From positions 248,001-312,000 of the forward strand of contig CP034928.1 in NCBI GenBank assembly GCA_004102645.1: a stretch of 64,000 nt of DNA. Reading direction: 5' to 3'. Positions within the stretch are counted from its first letter, which is position 1; each line of letters starts with the position of its first letter. The stretch comes from Candidatus Bipolaricaulis sibiricus. Lineage in GTDB: Bacteria > Bipolaricaulota > Bipolaricaulia > Bipolaricaulales > Bipolaricaulaceae. A program made the translations under genes and the position numbers. Positions 44,601-53,558 of the stretch are shown here, piece after piece. Below the pieces are notes generated by a model. It did no database searches, was not told the origin of the DNA, and saw nothing but the letters and a program-made list of their open reading frames with translations.

Positions 44601-45953
44601 CTAGTGATCCAGGGAAGGTGTGGGGTTCGTCCGCACGAAGCGTTTGAACTTCCGGCTGTCTGGGGGAAGCGGTAGCTCCGCGAACTCGACCTGCACCGTC
44701 GGTGCGATCCCAAGAGCAGAAAACTCGGCTCGGAGGCGCTGCAGCAGGGCAGCCTTCACCGATGCTTGGTCGCCGTCGGCCGTGATCTCCACAGTGACAA
44801 CGAGATCACCGGTGCTGCGCTGCTCCACCCGGTACTCACGGATCGCGTCACCCGAGGTGATGATCCAGCGGCTCATGAGGTCCGGGAACACGGGGCGCTC
44901 TCTGCCATCGGAAGTGTGGAACACGAACACGTCGTCGTCGCGTCCGATCACCTTGCCGATCGTGCGGAAGCGGCTCCCGCAGGGGCACGGCCCGCCCAGC
45001 TCCACGAGGTCGTTCATCTCGTACCGGATGAGGGGCTGCACCGTGTTCACCAGGTTGGTGACGACCACCTGTCTCGCGATCTCCCCCGGCTCGGTGACCG
45101 GGTCTCCGTCGTCGTCCAGGAGCTCAACGTACATCAGATCTTCGTTGATGTGCAGTGTCCCGTGGTTGCAGGCGCTCCCGATCGGTCCCTCGCTTGTCTG
45201 GTAGATCTCGACCACTGGGCACCCGAACGAACGTTGGAGCCGCTCCTTCTCCTCTCGTTCCAGCACCTCGGCGTAGGACACGATGCGCTTCGGCTTGACG
45301 CGGATCCTCCCGACGTGCGGGAGGAGGACCCGCAGCAGCGAAGGGGGGGCCATGAGGATGGTGATCTGCTCATCGTTGATCCGATCGATGATCACATTCG
45401 GGTCGGTCATCGTGCTTAGGTAGGTCAGGGAGATGAAGGGCGCGCGGATGTCAGCGAACCCCTGACTGAACACGCGGAGGAGGAACAGGATTCTGAACGG
45501 GAGAAGCCGGAGCGGGATTCCCCCCCGGGCAAGGAACACCGCCGGCAGGCGCGCAGTGAGGGACCGGGGGGTGACGTAGATCCCCTTGGCCCCGCTTGTC
45601 CCGCTGGACAACCCCACGACGTATTTCCCGGCGTAGTACCCGAAGTAGTCGTGGGCGAGTTCTTTCTCCACCGCGTAGGCAACCAGCTCATCTCTCTTCA
45701 GGCCGACTGTGTTGAGCTGATCGAAGTTCTCCATCATCGTCGCCTTGTTGATGGTGGGGAGTTCGGCGAACTCCGCGAGCGACCGGACCTCCTGATGGCG
45801 GTAGAGGTCCCGGTAGAACGCGCTCCTTGCCCGAACCAGGGCGAGGAGGTTCTCGATCTCTCGCCACTGGTAGCGGCGGATGTCGTCCGTGGTGTACCGG
45901 TAGAACCTTCGCTGCAGGGCGGCGTAGTCGACGAGGGCGCGGAAGGGGTTCAC
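44601..45953 (-). CDS. PaaK-like adenylate-forming enzyme
   Basis: A 450-aa phenylacetate-CoA ligase/coenzyme F390 synthetase-like protein. The N-terminus has ARSAFYRDLYR (about residues 40-50). SSGTSGAKGIYVTPRS (about 113-128) is the phosphate-binding loop, VSYAEVLE and IYQTSEGPIGSAC (about 242-254) follow, and RYEMNDLVELGGPCPCGS (about 314-331) carries the small cysteine motif typical of the group. The C-terminal ACT-like lid is present. The GTG start overlaps the acyltransferase stop. The acid substrate is unknown, but with an integral acyltransferase next to it a role in surface or lipid modification is possible. Confidence 0.85.
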   Translation of the reverse strand: MNPFRALVDYAALQRRFYRYTTDDIRRYQWREIENLLALVRARSAFYRDLYRHQEVRSLAEFAELPTINKATMMENFDQLNTVGLKRDELVAYAVEKELAHDYFGYYAGKYVVGLSSGTSGAKGIYVTPRSLTARLPAVFLARGGIPLRLLPFRILFLLRVFSQGFADIRAPFISLTYLSTMTDPNVIIDRINDEQITILMAPPSLLRVLLPHVGRIRVKPKRIVSYAEVLEREEKERLQRSFGCPVVEIYQTSEGPIGSACNHGTLHINEDLMYVELLDDDGDPVTEPGEIARQVVVTNLVNTVQPLIRYEMNDLVELGGPCPCGSRFRTIGKVIGRDDDVFVFHTSDGRERPVFPDLMSRWIITSGDAIREYRVEQRSTGDLVVTVEITADGDQASVKAALLQRLRAEFSALGIAPTVQVEFAELPLPPDSRKFKRFVRTNPTPSLDH

Positions 45954-47260
45954 CGAAGGGGAGCCCTGAGCTTCGCGAGCTTCGCCGACCCGCCGACCCC
46001 GGCCATGACGCGGCAGTAGAGACGTTCGAGGCTGTACCGATAGCCCGTGCGCTCCCACAACACGAGGAACAGCCCCCACCCCACCGCGAACAGAAGGCCG
46101 GCCAGAAGAGCCGGGCCCGCACCGAGGTAGAGCGTCGGCCAGGCCAGGCGCACGAGCCGGAAGACGGCAGCCGAGACCACGCTCTCCGCGAAGTACACGG
46201 ACAGGCTGACCGTTCCCAGCCGGAGGAAGAACCGGGTGAGGATGCCCGGGCGCCGGTCTGCGCACGCACGGAGGTCGAACACCCACACCGCGAGGACCAG
46301 CAGGAGGAGGAACAGCCCCACCTGGAGCACCATGATTGCGTACCACTGCAGGTCGATCGCTCTCTGCAGCATCGTGTCTGGAAGAAGGACGTACAGGGCC
46401 AGCCCGCCAACGAGGAACGACGTTCCCAGGCACACGGTTGTCCGGATCGCCCGCGCCCCGCCCCGTGTGAACCGCAGCCCCAACCAGACCCCAAACAAGC
46501 CGAACGCGAGGTAGGGTAGGAGCGGGTTGTTCTTGTTCACCAGCCAGTTCAGTCCGAGGACGACGAGGCGATCCCCCCTGTCCATCGCGTTCAGGTAGAG
46601 CTCGTACAGCGGAATGCGGACGAGGGAAAGCGCGAGGACCCCCGCTGCTGACCCCAAGGCGAGTTGGGGATGAACGTCGTTGCGGAGTCCCCAGACGAGC
46701 CCCAGGAACAACCCAACAACGATCGCGTTTGATCCGATCATGACCAGGCTGTCCACATACAGCAGACGTTCTCTGCTGAACCCGGGGAACCGCCCGGTCT
46801 GGATGAGTTCGACGAGCACGCTATTGTCGAACGATCGGCTCTCGAAATGGACGAGACCGGGACCGGTGAACACGAAGTAGGCGTAGGCCACAGCGAGCAC
46901 AAACAGCCCGGCCACGGCCCGTGACAGAACGACTCTCGCTGGGCGCTCCCCTCGCGCGAGCCGGTGCGAGGCGCGTGCCATGTGGGCGAACCCGCTGATC
47001 ATGGCAAACAGCCCGGCAAACATGAGCAGGAACCCGATGACTGTGATCACAACCGGCGGCTGGGCGAAGTCGATCTCCCATGCCCCGTCGAAGTGGTAGA
47101 ACGCAGTGTGCATGAGCAGAACAGCGAATATGCCCGCCCCGCGCAACACATCCAGCCCCCGGTAGGTCTGCTCCGCTGGATCAACACTGGAGCGCGTCGG
47201 GGATCGTTCAAAAGGTTCGCTCGGCGATTGGCGAGTCACCCGCACGCCTCTCGGAGTCAT
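45950..47260 (-). CDS. Integral membrane acyltransferase-like protein
   Basis: A 436-aa membrane protein with about ten helices. The N-terminal TYRGLDVLRGAGIFAVLLMHTAF (shown in two parts, residues about 32-50) carries the arginine and histidine typical of acyltransferase-3/DUF1624 (NAGAT-like) proteins, which transfer acyl groups across the membrane. Helix-loop pairs continue to a C-terminal HTH-free cytoplasmic tail. The start overlaps the HIT-protein stop (ATGA) and the end overlaps the PaaK-like start. Substrate and acyl donor are unknown. Confidence 0.7.
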   Translation of the reverse strand: MTPRGVRVTRQSPSEPFERSPTRSSVDPAEQTYRGLDVLRGAGIFAVLLMHTAFYHFDGAWEIDFAQPPVVITVIGFLLMFAGLFAMISGFAHMARASHRLARGERPARVVLSRAVAGLFVLAVAYAYFVFTGPGLVHFESRSFDNSVLVELIQTGRFPGFSRERLLYVDSLVMIGSNAIVVGLFLGLVWGLRNDVHPQLALGSAAGVLALSLVRIPLYELYLNAMDRGDRLVVLGLNWLVNKNNPLLPYLAFGLFGVWLGLRFTRGGARAIRTTVCLGTSFLVGGLALYVLLPDTMLQRAIDLQWYAIMVLQVGLFLLLLVLAVWVFDLRACADRRPGILTRFFLRLGTVSLSVYFAESVVSAAVFRLVRLAWPTLYLGAGPALLAGLLFAVGWGLFLVLWERTGYRYSLERLYCRVMAGVGGSAKLAKLRAPLR

Positions 47261-47703
47261 GGCAGCAACCGATCCACCGACCGGTACCCATAGCGAGAAC
47301 GGATCTGGGCCGCGATGCGATCGAGCTCCTCCCGGGACGGTCGTGTGCCCCTGCCCGCGCCCCGCTGCACTGGATCACCTCGGTATCGGGGGACAACGTG
47401 GAGGTGGACGTGGGGGACCTCTTGCCCCGCGGCTTCGCCGTCGGCAAGACGAAGGTTGATCCCCTCGCACCTCAACCCGGACTGCCGGAGGGCGGCGGCT
47501 GTGTGGGCGGCGATCGTCCACAGGTGGCGGCCCGTCTCCTCGTCCAGGTCAGCCAGCGTGGCAGCGTGGCACTTGGGGATGACCAACGTGTGCCCGGGGT
47601 TGACGGGGCGAAGGTCAAGGAACGCCATGACCACGTCGTCTCCGTAGACCACGCTTGCCGGGCTGTCCCCCGCCACGATCCGACAGAACACGCAGTCGTC
47701 CAT
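47257..47703 (-). CDS. HIT-family nucleotide hydrolase/transferase
   Basis: A 148-aa histidine-triad protein. The active-site HVHLHV is at about residues 97-102 (context EVPHVHLHVVPRYRGD), and the N-terminal CVFCRIVAGDSPASVVY is standard for the HINT branch. The family hydrolyses AMP conjugates such as aminoacyl-AMP. A GAGGAGG site precedes the ATG. It leads a three-gene operon with the acyltransferase and PaaK-like ligase; HIT proteins may act on the acyl-AMP formed there, which is a guess. Confidence 0.95.
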   Translation of the reverse strand: MDDCVFCRIVAGDSPASVVYGDDVVMAFLDLRPVNPGHTLVIPKCHAATLADLDEETGRHLWTIAAHTAAALRQSGLRCEGINLRLADGEAAGQEVPHVHLHVVPRYRGDPVQRGAGRGTRPSREELDRIAAQIRSRYGYRSVDRLLP

Positions 47704-47824
47704 CGCCTCCTCCCTCCCCCGATCTGCCTTCGGTGCTGGACCCGGCAGCCAGGAGAAGGATGCTACTGCGGCTCAAGCTGCCCTGGCAAGCGGGGAGAGG
47801 ACTGTGGGTCTGCGCTCGGCGGGG

Positions 47825-47853
47825 GTGCTTGAGCCGCACACAGCGCATAGAAT
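47825..47853 (+). promoter_or_regulatory. Putative promoter giving a near-leaderless small-protein mRNA
   Basis: TAGAAT at 47848-47853 lies 7 bases before the GTG at 47861. A weak GTGCTT at 47825-47830 sits 17 bases upstream. No ribosome site is seen. Confidence 0.35.
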
Positions 47854-47860
47854 CCCGTGG

Positions 47861-48139
47861 GTGGATCGCGTGGACACATCGTGGAACGTGCTGAAGTGGG
47901 TTCTCGTTGTCTTGGCCACCGGATTCGTCGGGTACGTGGGGCGGTTCGGGGCGCAGTGGCTCATCGAACGGGCCCGCGCCCGGCGTCAGGGGAAGAGAGG
48001 GGATCGGGCAGCGGTGGACTCCCCTGCAGTGGCCACTTCCACCTTCCACTCGGCGCCCAAGGAAGCGCTGAAGGCGGAGAAGAAGCGGGCCAAGGCCGAG
48101 GCCAAAGCTGTGAAGAAGAGGGTGAAGGAAAAGGGCTGA
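47861..48139 (+). CDS. Small single-pass membrane protein of the WNVLKWVL group
   Basis: A 92-aa protein. Residues about 5-28 form one membrane helix containing WNVLKWVL and a glycine-rich LATGFVGYVGRFG segment, followed by a lysine- and arginine-rich cytoplasmic tail (KAEKKRAKAEAKAVKKR). The N-terminus is nearly the same as that of the chimeric ORF at 40672, so this is the likely intact form of the small protein. The GTG start was chosen from frame and the -10 position. No family was recognised. Confidence 0.6.
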   Translation: MDRVDTSWNVLKWVLVVLATGFVGYVGRFGAQWLIERARARRQGKRGDRAAVDSPAVATSTFHSAPKEALKAEKKRAKAEAKAVKKRVKEKG

Positions 48140-48178
48140 CGGCTCGAGGTTCGATCGTGTGGGCTGTGTCGGCCCCGT

Positions 48179-48760
48179 CTACGCGCTGCCGAGCCCGAGC
48201 CGCACCACCGGCCGCTCCGGCCGGCGGCGCGCCACCTCCACGAACCCCGCCTTGGCGTACATCGACATCGCCCCGAACCACATCGACGCGTCTGCGCTGC
48301 GGACGGGCTTGTCCACGGGGTACGCCTCTAACGCCACGGCGCCCCGTTCACGGGCGAACGCGATCGCGCCCTGCAGGAGCCCCGTCGCGACTCCCTGGTT
48401 CCGGTATGCCGGCGGGACAACGAAGCACACGATCGACCACACGGGCAGGTCGTCCACTGCCTTGGCCACCGGCGACCGGCGCAACCGGGGGAACGCCTCC
48501 CGGGGCCCGAGCGAAACCCATCCCACCGGCACCCCGTCGCGGTACCCGATCAGGCCTGGGGGCGGATCGTCCGCAGCGAGAGCCTGCAACCGCTGTCGTC
48601 GATACTCAGCTGCCGTGAGCCTGGCGGGGACAGCGATCCTGCTGCTCTCGCGGTAGTACATGCACCAGCAGCTCCGCGCCATCGCGCAGCCCCGGGCGAG
48701 GAACAGCGCCTCTAGATCCGCCCACCGCTCCGGGGTCAACGGATGAACAGCGAAGTTCAT
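48179..48760 (-). CDS. GNAT-family N-acetyltransferase
   Basis: A 193-aa acetyltransferase. The acetyl-CoA motif A is VVPPAYRNQGVATGLLQGAI (about residues 115-134), in which R/Q-x-x-G-x-G/A-type contacts are visible. An N-terminal CWCMYYRESS segment resembles proteins annotated as GCN5-related with two cysteines in a WCMYY motif. It ends 39 bases from the small membrane gene on the other strand. Substrate unknown. Confidence 0.85.
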   Translation of the reverse strand: MNFAVHPLTPERWADLEALFLARGCAMARSCWCMYYRESSRIAVPARLTAAEYRRQRLQALAADDPPPGLIGYRDGVPVGWVSLGPREAFPRLRRSPVAKAVDDLPVWSIVCFVVPPAYRNQGVATGLLQGAIAFARERGAVALEAYPVDKPVRSADASMWFGAMSMYAKAGFVEVARRRPERPVVRLGLGSA

Positions 48761-49515
48761 GCCCCAAGCATATCGCCCGTGAGCGCGTCGTGGTGGCCAC
48801 GAAGGAGCCCATGTGGCGCGACAATGAACATCGTCGAGCGCAGCCGTGGTCCCGGACAGAGGTGGCCTTCTCTCGCGTCCCGCGGCGGGATCTCAGAGGG
48901 TCGGCCTTCGCCTCTGGCTCAACCGGCCTTCGTCTGGGTAGTGGCAAGGAGGGGACAACCCGTTCACTGCAGACAACGCCAAGCATGCCTCGGACACCCA
49001 AACGACCAACCACCAAGGGACATGGGCAACAAAGGAGAGATCGATGGCGTCTGGGCTTGAGGAGCAATGCCCATTGGTGACTGTCGTATCGATCCTGGCG
49101 ACGGCGCTCGCCTCTTCCCCGCGCCGGAGAGAGCGGGGTGTGCGGAGGCAAAGTGCATGTCTAGGGAAGGGTTTCCGTCACCCGTTCCCCTGCCCGCCAT
49201 CGAGAGGGAGGTGGAAGAGGAGGACGAAGGACGGTTGGGGAGAGGGGGGCGAACCCGTTCAGCGCTGAAGGCGCCGAGAACACCGAGAGGACCCACCACA
49301 AAGGGCACCAGGGGTCACGAAGGGGGGGAGACAACAGGCGCTTCTCGATTCAAGACCCGAGATCCCTGGGCGCCTTTGTGTCCTTGGTGGTGATATCAGG
49401 ACCATGGTTCACAACTACGGATGGAGGTCCCACCTCCCGTCCATGGCGCATGGCGCAGGTACCTTGCCCCCACGCTTCCCGAAGAGCCCTCACCTCTGCT
49501 GGGGTGGAGAACAGA
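48761..49515. repeat. Repeat-rich intergenic region
   Basis: About 750 bases without a recognisable gene. It contains two related degenerate units: 48963-49065 and 49262-49392, each beginning with a CCGTTCA..GC..A..CGCC motif and continuing to a CCACCA/AAGG block. The second has a matching right arm CTTTGTGTCCTTGGTGGTG at 49373-49392, so it can fold as a long imperfect hairpin. The rest is non-coding by eye. Confidence 0.5.
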
Positions 49516-49539
49516 AGGCCGGGCGTCTGGGCCCGGCCT
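49516..49539 (-). terminator. Hairpin terminator of the subtilisin-like gene
   Basis: A perfect 9-base stem (49516-49524 with 49531-49539, loop of six) lies 25 bases downstream of the protease stop on the minus strand, followed by a T-rich TTCTGTTCT. On the plus strand it is followed by GTTTT, so it may work in both directions. Confidence 0.65.
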
Positions 49540-49563
49540 CCCGTTTTCCGTGCGCGATCACAT

Positions 49564-50793
49564 CTACTGCACTGACTTGTAGGCGTTCACCCGCCCTAAC
49601 GCAGGACTGAAGCCCGTTGTGGGATCTGCAGTTGAGATCATCTTCTGGGCGATATCGGCATTGCTCAGGCTGGGGTAGCGCACCTTGATCAGAGCAGCTA
49701 CACCTGCCACATGGGGAGTCGCCATCGAAGTCCCGCTCAACGAACCGTAGTTCCTCGTGCCGATCCGGTTTGGATGATTGGGGAGCGTCGAGTAGATGCT
49801 CACGCCGGGGGCAGCGATGTCCACCCACGAACCGTAGTTGGAAAAGCTGGCCTTGGCGTCGTTCTGATCCGTAGCCGCCACAGCGATGCACTGCTCATAG
49901 TACGCGGGGTAGCTTGGGCTGCTCGTGTTGTCGTTCCCCGCCGCCGCTACCAGCACCGCGCCCTTGTTGTAGGCATAGGCGACCGCATCCTGCAGCGTGG
50001 TCGACCCGGAGCTCCCTCCCAGGCTCATGCTGATAACGTGAGCTCCGTTGTCCGCAGCCCAGATGATGCCGTTGGCGATCCAGCTGTACTGGCCGCTTCC
50101 ATTGTCACCCAGGACCTTCCCGTTCATGAGGCTGGTGTTGAAGCCTACGCCGGCGACGCCCTTGCCGTTGTCGGTGATCGCTGCCGCGATGCCTGCGCAG
50201 TGGGTACCGTGTCCATACTTGTCATCCACGGTGCGGCTGGTGGTGAAGTTCTTGTTCGCCACGATCTTCGCCTTGAGGTCCTCGTGGTCCTGATCGATGC
50301 CTGTGTCCAGGATCGCGATGCGAATCGTGGACGATCCCTTGGTCAGGTCCCACGCCTGGGGAGCCTGGATCTTGGGGAGGGCCCATTGGTTGGTGTACCC
50401 CGGATCGTTGGGAACGTAACAGGCCACAGCCACGTAGTCCGGCTCCGCGAACTCGACGAGGCCCTCCGCCAGGTAGGCCTGCACCATCTCTGGGACCTTG
50501 CCGAGCGGGATGCGGACAACCTGGACGTTGATTCCCGGGATGACCTGGACTACCTGCCCGCCCAACCTGCCGTGGACGCTTGCCACCGCGCTCGGGGTGG
50601 CGGCTGAGGTGAACCTCACCAGGATTTGGTCGGGCGCGAATGCTGCGCCCTGGCCGGGAACACCCGTCAGAGGAGCGGCAGGATCGAGCGACCCCACCGG
50701 ATCCTCGGGACCGACGAGATGGGCACAGCCCGCAAGAAGCGCACCCAGTACCACAATGCCCAGAGCAACCCATCGATTCCACGACTTCCGCAT
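49564..50793 (-). CDS. Subtilisin-like serine protease lipoprotein
   Basis: A 409-aa S8-family protease. The ATG at 50793 is preceded by GGAGGT; a TTG five codons earlier is unlikely. The lipobox LLAGC is near residue 23. A propeptide of the I9 type with PDQILVRF spans about 45-130. The catalytic triad is aspartate in DTGID (about 163), histidine in HGTHCAG (about 196) and serine in GTSMATPHVAG (about 356), with the oxyanion asparagine in AAAGND. The enzyme should act outside the cytoplasmic membrane. It has a near-consensus promoter and its own terminator, so it is monocistronic. Confidence 0.95.
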   Translation of the reverse strand: MRKSWNRWVALGIVVLGALLAGCAHLVGPEDPVGSLDPAAPLTGVPGQGAAFAPDQILVRFTSAATPSAVASVHGRLGGQVVQVIPGINVQVVRIPLGKVPEMVQAYLAEGLVEFAEPDYVAVACYVPNDPGYTNQWALPKIQAPQAWDLTKGSSTIRIAILDTGIDQDHEDLKAKIVANKNFTTSRTVDDKYGHGTHCAGIAAAITDNGKGVAGVGFNTSLMNGKVLGDNGSGQYSWIANGIIWAADNGAHVISMSLGGSSGSTTLQDAVAYAYNKGAVLVAAAGNDNTSSPSYPAYYEQCIAVAATDQNDAKASFSNYGSWVDIAAPGVSIYSTLPNHPNRIGTRNYGSLSGTSMATPHVAGVAALIKVRYPSLSNADIAQKMISTADPTTGFSPALGRVNAYKSVQ

Positions 50794-50820
50794 AGACCAC
50801 CTCCACAAAAAAGTGGAACC

Positions 50821-50848
50821 AGTATATGTCCGCCTATCCCGCTGTCAA
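50821..50848 (-). promoter_or_regulatory. Near-consensus sigma70 promoter of the subtilisin-like gene
   Basis: On the minus strand TTGACA (50843-50848) and TATACT (50821-50826) are 16 bases apart. This is among the best promoter matches in the window, in an AT-rich patch. Confidence 0.75.
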
Positions 50849-50936
50849 TAGTTGACAAACCCTGTTCCAAACAGAATCTGAAGCCGGAACGCTGTCCTGG
50901 TCGCGAGGTGCGAACAACCCATCAGTCCCTTGATGG

Positions 50937-51488
50937 TCAAGCCCTGTTGGGGCCGCGATAATGTCCCCCCGAACGGGATCTCGGCGCCCCCTTCGCAGTG
51001 TGAGAGAGCGGCCGGAGATCGAAGTCGAGGAGGGTGTCCCCGTCGAACGTGAACCGGCCGGCGAAGGGTACCCCCCGGAGCATCCACGGGAACCAGATCC
51101 GGTCGTCGGCCCACATCCGCTCGAACGGGATCGCGTCGAGAGGAACCCAGAACGGGGTCGCCTCGTCCGACTCCCGCGGCTCGCCGCGGAGGTCCGATGC
51201 GCGGAACACGTGGACGAGGAGGGCAAGACCATCGGTGAACTGGAAGCGGAGCTCGCCGCACGGTTCTACGTCGAGCGGCGTAACCCCCAGCTCCTCCTCT
51301 ACCTCGCGTACCGCGGCCGCAAGCGTGGATTCTCCGTCTTGGAGGTGACCACCTGGCCCGTTGACCTTGCCAGCTCCCAGGCCGCGCTTCTTGTGAATGA
51401 GGAGCACCCGGCCATCGCGGATCACGAACAGGAGCGTCGCCTCCCGCTCTGGGACCCAAGCTCGCCAGTCGATTCCGTGCACCTTCAT
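50937..51488 (-). CDS. Nudix hydrolase
   Basis: A 183-aa Nudix protein with no signal peptide. The Nudix box matches GX5EX7REUXEEXGU: GGHLQDGESTLAAAVREVEE and then ELGV, at about residues 47-69. The overall size and N-terminal strand order resemble 8-oxo-dGTP-type (MutT-like) phosphohydrolases, but other nucleotide diphosphate substrates are possible. It is a single gene, with 88 bases to the protease promoter. Confidence 0.9.
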   Translation of the reverse strand: MKVHGIDWRAWVPEREATLLFVIRDGRVLLIHKKRGLGAGKVNGPGGHLQDGESTLAAAVREVEEELGVTPLDVEPCGELRFQFTDGLALLVHVFRASDLRGEPRESDEATPFWVPLDAIPFERMWADDRIWFPWMLRGVPFAGRFTFDGDTLLDFDLRPLSHTAKGAPRSRSGGHYRGPNRA

Positions 51489-51873
51489 CGGGCCTCGGGC
51501 GGCATTCTACGCCCGGACCCACGATCCCGGAGGAAGGCTGGAGCCCCTCTACCACCAAGGACACGAACAACACCACGGAATCTGGGGTTTCCAGCCCAAG
51601 GGCATCTCCGTTGTCATCTCCCCACTGCATTCGTGCTCTCTGTGGTGCGTTCCCTTGCCGTTCGCTGCGCGTCCGCGATGGGGCAGCTTCTTGTCCTCAC
51701 CTGGCCTCTCCCACCCAGGGGAGGGGAGCCGAAGTGTCCCGGGCGCAGCGGGAGTCCGTAGCCAGGAGGGGCCAACCTGGGCGGGCCACGGCTCCCGGAG
51801 GGCAACCCGTGCGCTTGCACCGCCTGCCGTAGCGGACGTAGGATGCTCGATACCGGGTCTCAAGGAGGCCACC
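51489..51873. repeat. Intergenic region with a degenerate repeat element
   Basis: About 385 bases. The left part (51551-51621) has a CCACCAAGGACACGAACAA left arm and a GGGTTTCCAGCCC core, like the elements near 29600, 48963, 49262 and 63491. The rest, to 51814, is non-coding by eye and includes a CCTCTCCCACCCAGGGGAGGGG palindrome-like patch. The downstream gene's promoter is at the right end. Confidence 0.45.
51815..51844 (+). promoter_or_regulatory. Putative promoter of the Vgb/PEGA protein gene
   Basis: TTGCAC at 51815-51820 and TAGGAT at 51839-51844 are 18 bases apart. The predicted leader contains the AAGGAGG site before the ATG at 51874. Confidence 0.6.
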
Positions 51874-53466
51874 ATGCAGAGTCGGTTCGTTCGTGAGGCA
51901 GCCTGGCGGATCGTTCTTCTCTTCACCGTGGTCGGCGCGCTCACCGCGGCCGGCCTGGGACAGACGGTCGAACTCACCCGGTGGGCGATTCCCACCCCCA
52001 ACTCCCTTCCGTACGGGATCGGGATCGGTCCAGACGGCAAGGTGTACTTCACCGAGTTCAACGGGAACAAGATCGGCCAGCTCGATCCCGCGGCGAACGA
52101 GATCCGCGAGCGGTCCGTGAGTGGAGGGCCGTTCGGGCTAGTCGTGAGCCCGAGCGGGTCCCTCTTCTACACCCTATCGCAGGCGAACGCGGTCGAGACC
52201 CTCGTGTTCACCGGAGGGAGCGGCCGCTGGAACTTGCCCACCCCGGGTGCTACGCCCCAGGCGTTGGTGGCAGCGCCCACCGGGCCAGGCCAGGTCAACC
52301 TGTGGCTCACCGAGCGCGACGGCGGAAAGGTTGCCCGGTTCGCCCCAGCACAGATCCTCGTCACGCTCCCCCTCATCATCACCCCCCCGACGATGGTCCC
52401 ACCCACGTCGGTTCAGATCCCCGCCGTGATCACCCCCACGCTCCCCGAGCTCCACCCCGGGAACCCGCTCCTGCCGCCCCCCATCGCCCTCCTCATGCCC
52501 GGCTCGTCACCCCCGTTCACCGAATGGGAAGGCGTTGGTGGTCCGAGGCTCACCTACCGCGTTGCCGTCGCCCCCGACGGGCGGATCTGGTTCACTCAGG
52601 AAGCGTCGCCTCTCGTCTCTCTGGACCCGGGCAGCAACACGGCCCTCTACCACGGGCTCCCGGCAGGGACCCAGGCCTTGGGGGTCATCGTCGGCCCCAA
52701 CGGCTGGGTGTGGTTCACCGACACGAGCCGCCCGGCGATCGGTGTGCTCGACCCCACCACGGGCGATGTCCGTCTGTGGCGGATTCCCGGGGGGATCCAG
52801 CCGTTCGACCTCGTGCGTGACAGCGCCGGCAACATCTGGTTCACGGATCGGGCCGCGAACGCAGTGGGGTACCTCAGCCCATTCCGTAACGAGATCGTGA
52901 TGTACCCGCTCGGGCCGAACGTCCATCCCGTGTTCCTTGTTCTTGACAGCGACGAGCGGATCTGGTTCACAGCGGAGCGCGGCAACTACGTGGGACGGCT
53001 GGCGATCGTGCCCGCGCTCGGGCCGCCGCCGGGGGGCACGGGGGTCCTCGAGATCAACTCCACCCCGCCCGGGCTGCACGTGCTCATCGATGGCGTGCTC
53101 CGCGGCGTGACCCCGCTTTCTCTGACCCTGCCCGCGGGCAGCTACAACGTGCAGCTCCTCATGTTCGGGCTGATCCCGGTCTGGTCGAGCACCGAGGTCG
53201 TGGTTGCCGGGACCACGCGCACGATCAACGTCCAGCTCGGCGGGGCACCGCCGAGCGGCGGGGAGGGAACGCTGCAGGTCAACTCCAGTCCGGCGGGACT
53301 TGCCGTGCACATCGACGGAACGTACCGCGGGGTGACCCCGCTCACGGTCAGCTTGTCTGCGGGGACGCACACCGTGCAGCTCTACTCTGGCGCGACCCTG
53401 CGCTGGCAGGGAGACGTCCAGATCACGGCGGGGACGACCCAGGTCATCCAGATCACGGTCTGGTAA
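51874..53466 (+). CDS. Secreted beta-propeller (Vgb/NHL-like) protein with PEGA domains
   Basis: A 530-aa exported protein. The ATG follows AAGGAGG, and the longer upstream frame overlaps the Nudix gene on the opposite strand and was rejected. The signal peptide runs to about residue 28 (AAGLGQ). Residues about 30-370 form repeated propeller strands: GPDGKVYFTEF, APDGRIWFTQE, GPNGWVWFTDT, and SDERIWFTAE, typical of virginiamycin-B-lyase-like (Vgb) propellers. A proline-rich insert lies at about 155-200. Two C-terminal PEGA domains follow, each with the pattern STPPGLHVLIDGVLRGVTPL. Surface attachment is likely; no enzymatic role is seen. Confidence 0.85.
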   Translation: MQSRFVREAAWRIVLLFTVVGALTAAGLGQTVELTRWAIPTPNSLPYGIGIGPDGKVYFTEFNGNKIGQLDPAANEIRERSVSGGPFGLVVSPSGSLFYTLSQANAVETLVFTGGSGRWNLPTPGATPQALVAAPTGPGQVNLWLTERDGGKVARFAPAQILVTLPLIITPPTMVPPTSVQIPAVITPTLPELHPGNPLLPPPIALLMPGSSPPFTEWEGVGGPRLTYRVAVAPDGRIWFTQEASPLVSLDPGSNTALYHGLPAGTQALGVIVGPNGWVWFTDTSRPAIGVLDPTTGDVRLWRIPGGIQPFDLVRDSAGNIWFTDRAANAVGYLSPFRNEIVMYPLGPNVHPVFLVLDSDERIWFTAERGNYVGRLAIVPALGPPPGGTGVLEINSTPPGLHVLIDGVLRGVTPLSLTLPAGSYNVQLLMFGLIPVWSSTEVVVAGTTRTINVQLGGAPPSGGEGTLQVNSSPAGLAVHIDGTYRGVTPLTVSLSAGTHTVQLYSGATLRWQGDVQITAGTTQVIQITVW

Positions 53467-53510
53467 GCGTGGCCCGAGCGGGCGCCCAGCCCGCCCTGGG
53501 AGTGGAATGG

Positions 53511-53541
53511 ACTGCCTGCTCCTCGATGGGGAGCAGGCAGT
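53511..53541 (+). terminator. Rho-independent-type terminator after the Vgb/PEGA gene
   Basis: A perfect 12-base stem (53511-53522 with 53530-53541, loop of seven) is followed by TTCATTCT. It lies 45 bases after the stop. Confidence 0.75.
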
Positions 53542-53558
53542 TTCATTCTCCCGGCCTG

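Noticed and set aside
44185-44604. Overlapping small ORFs on both strands
   Set aside because: No ribosome site, signal, domain or family resemblance; typical chance frames in GC-rich DNA.
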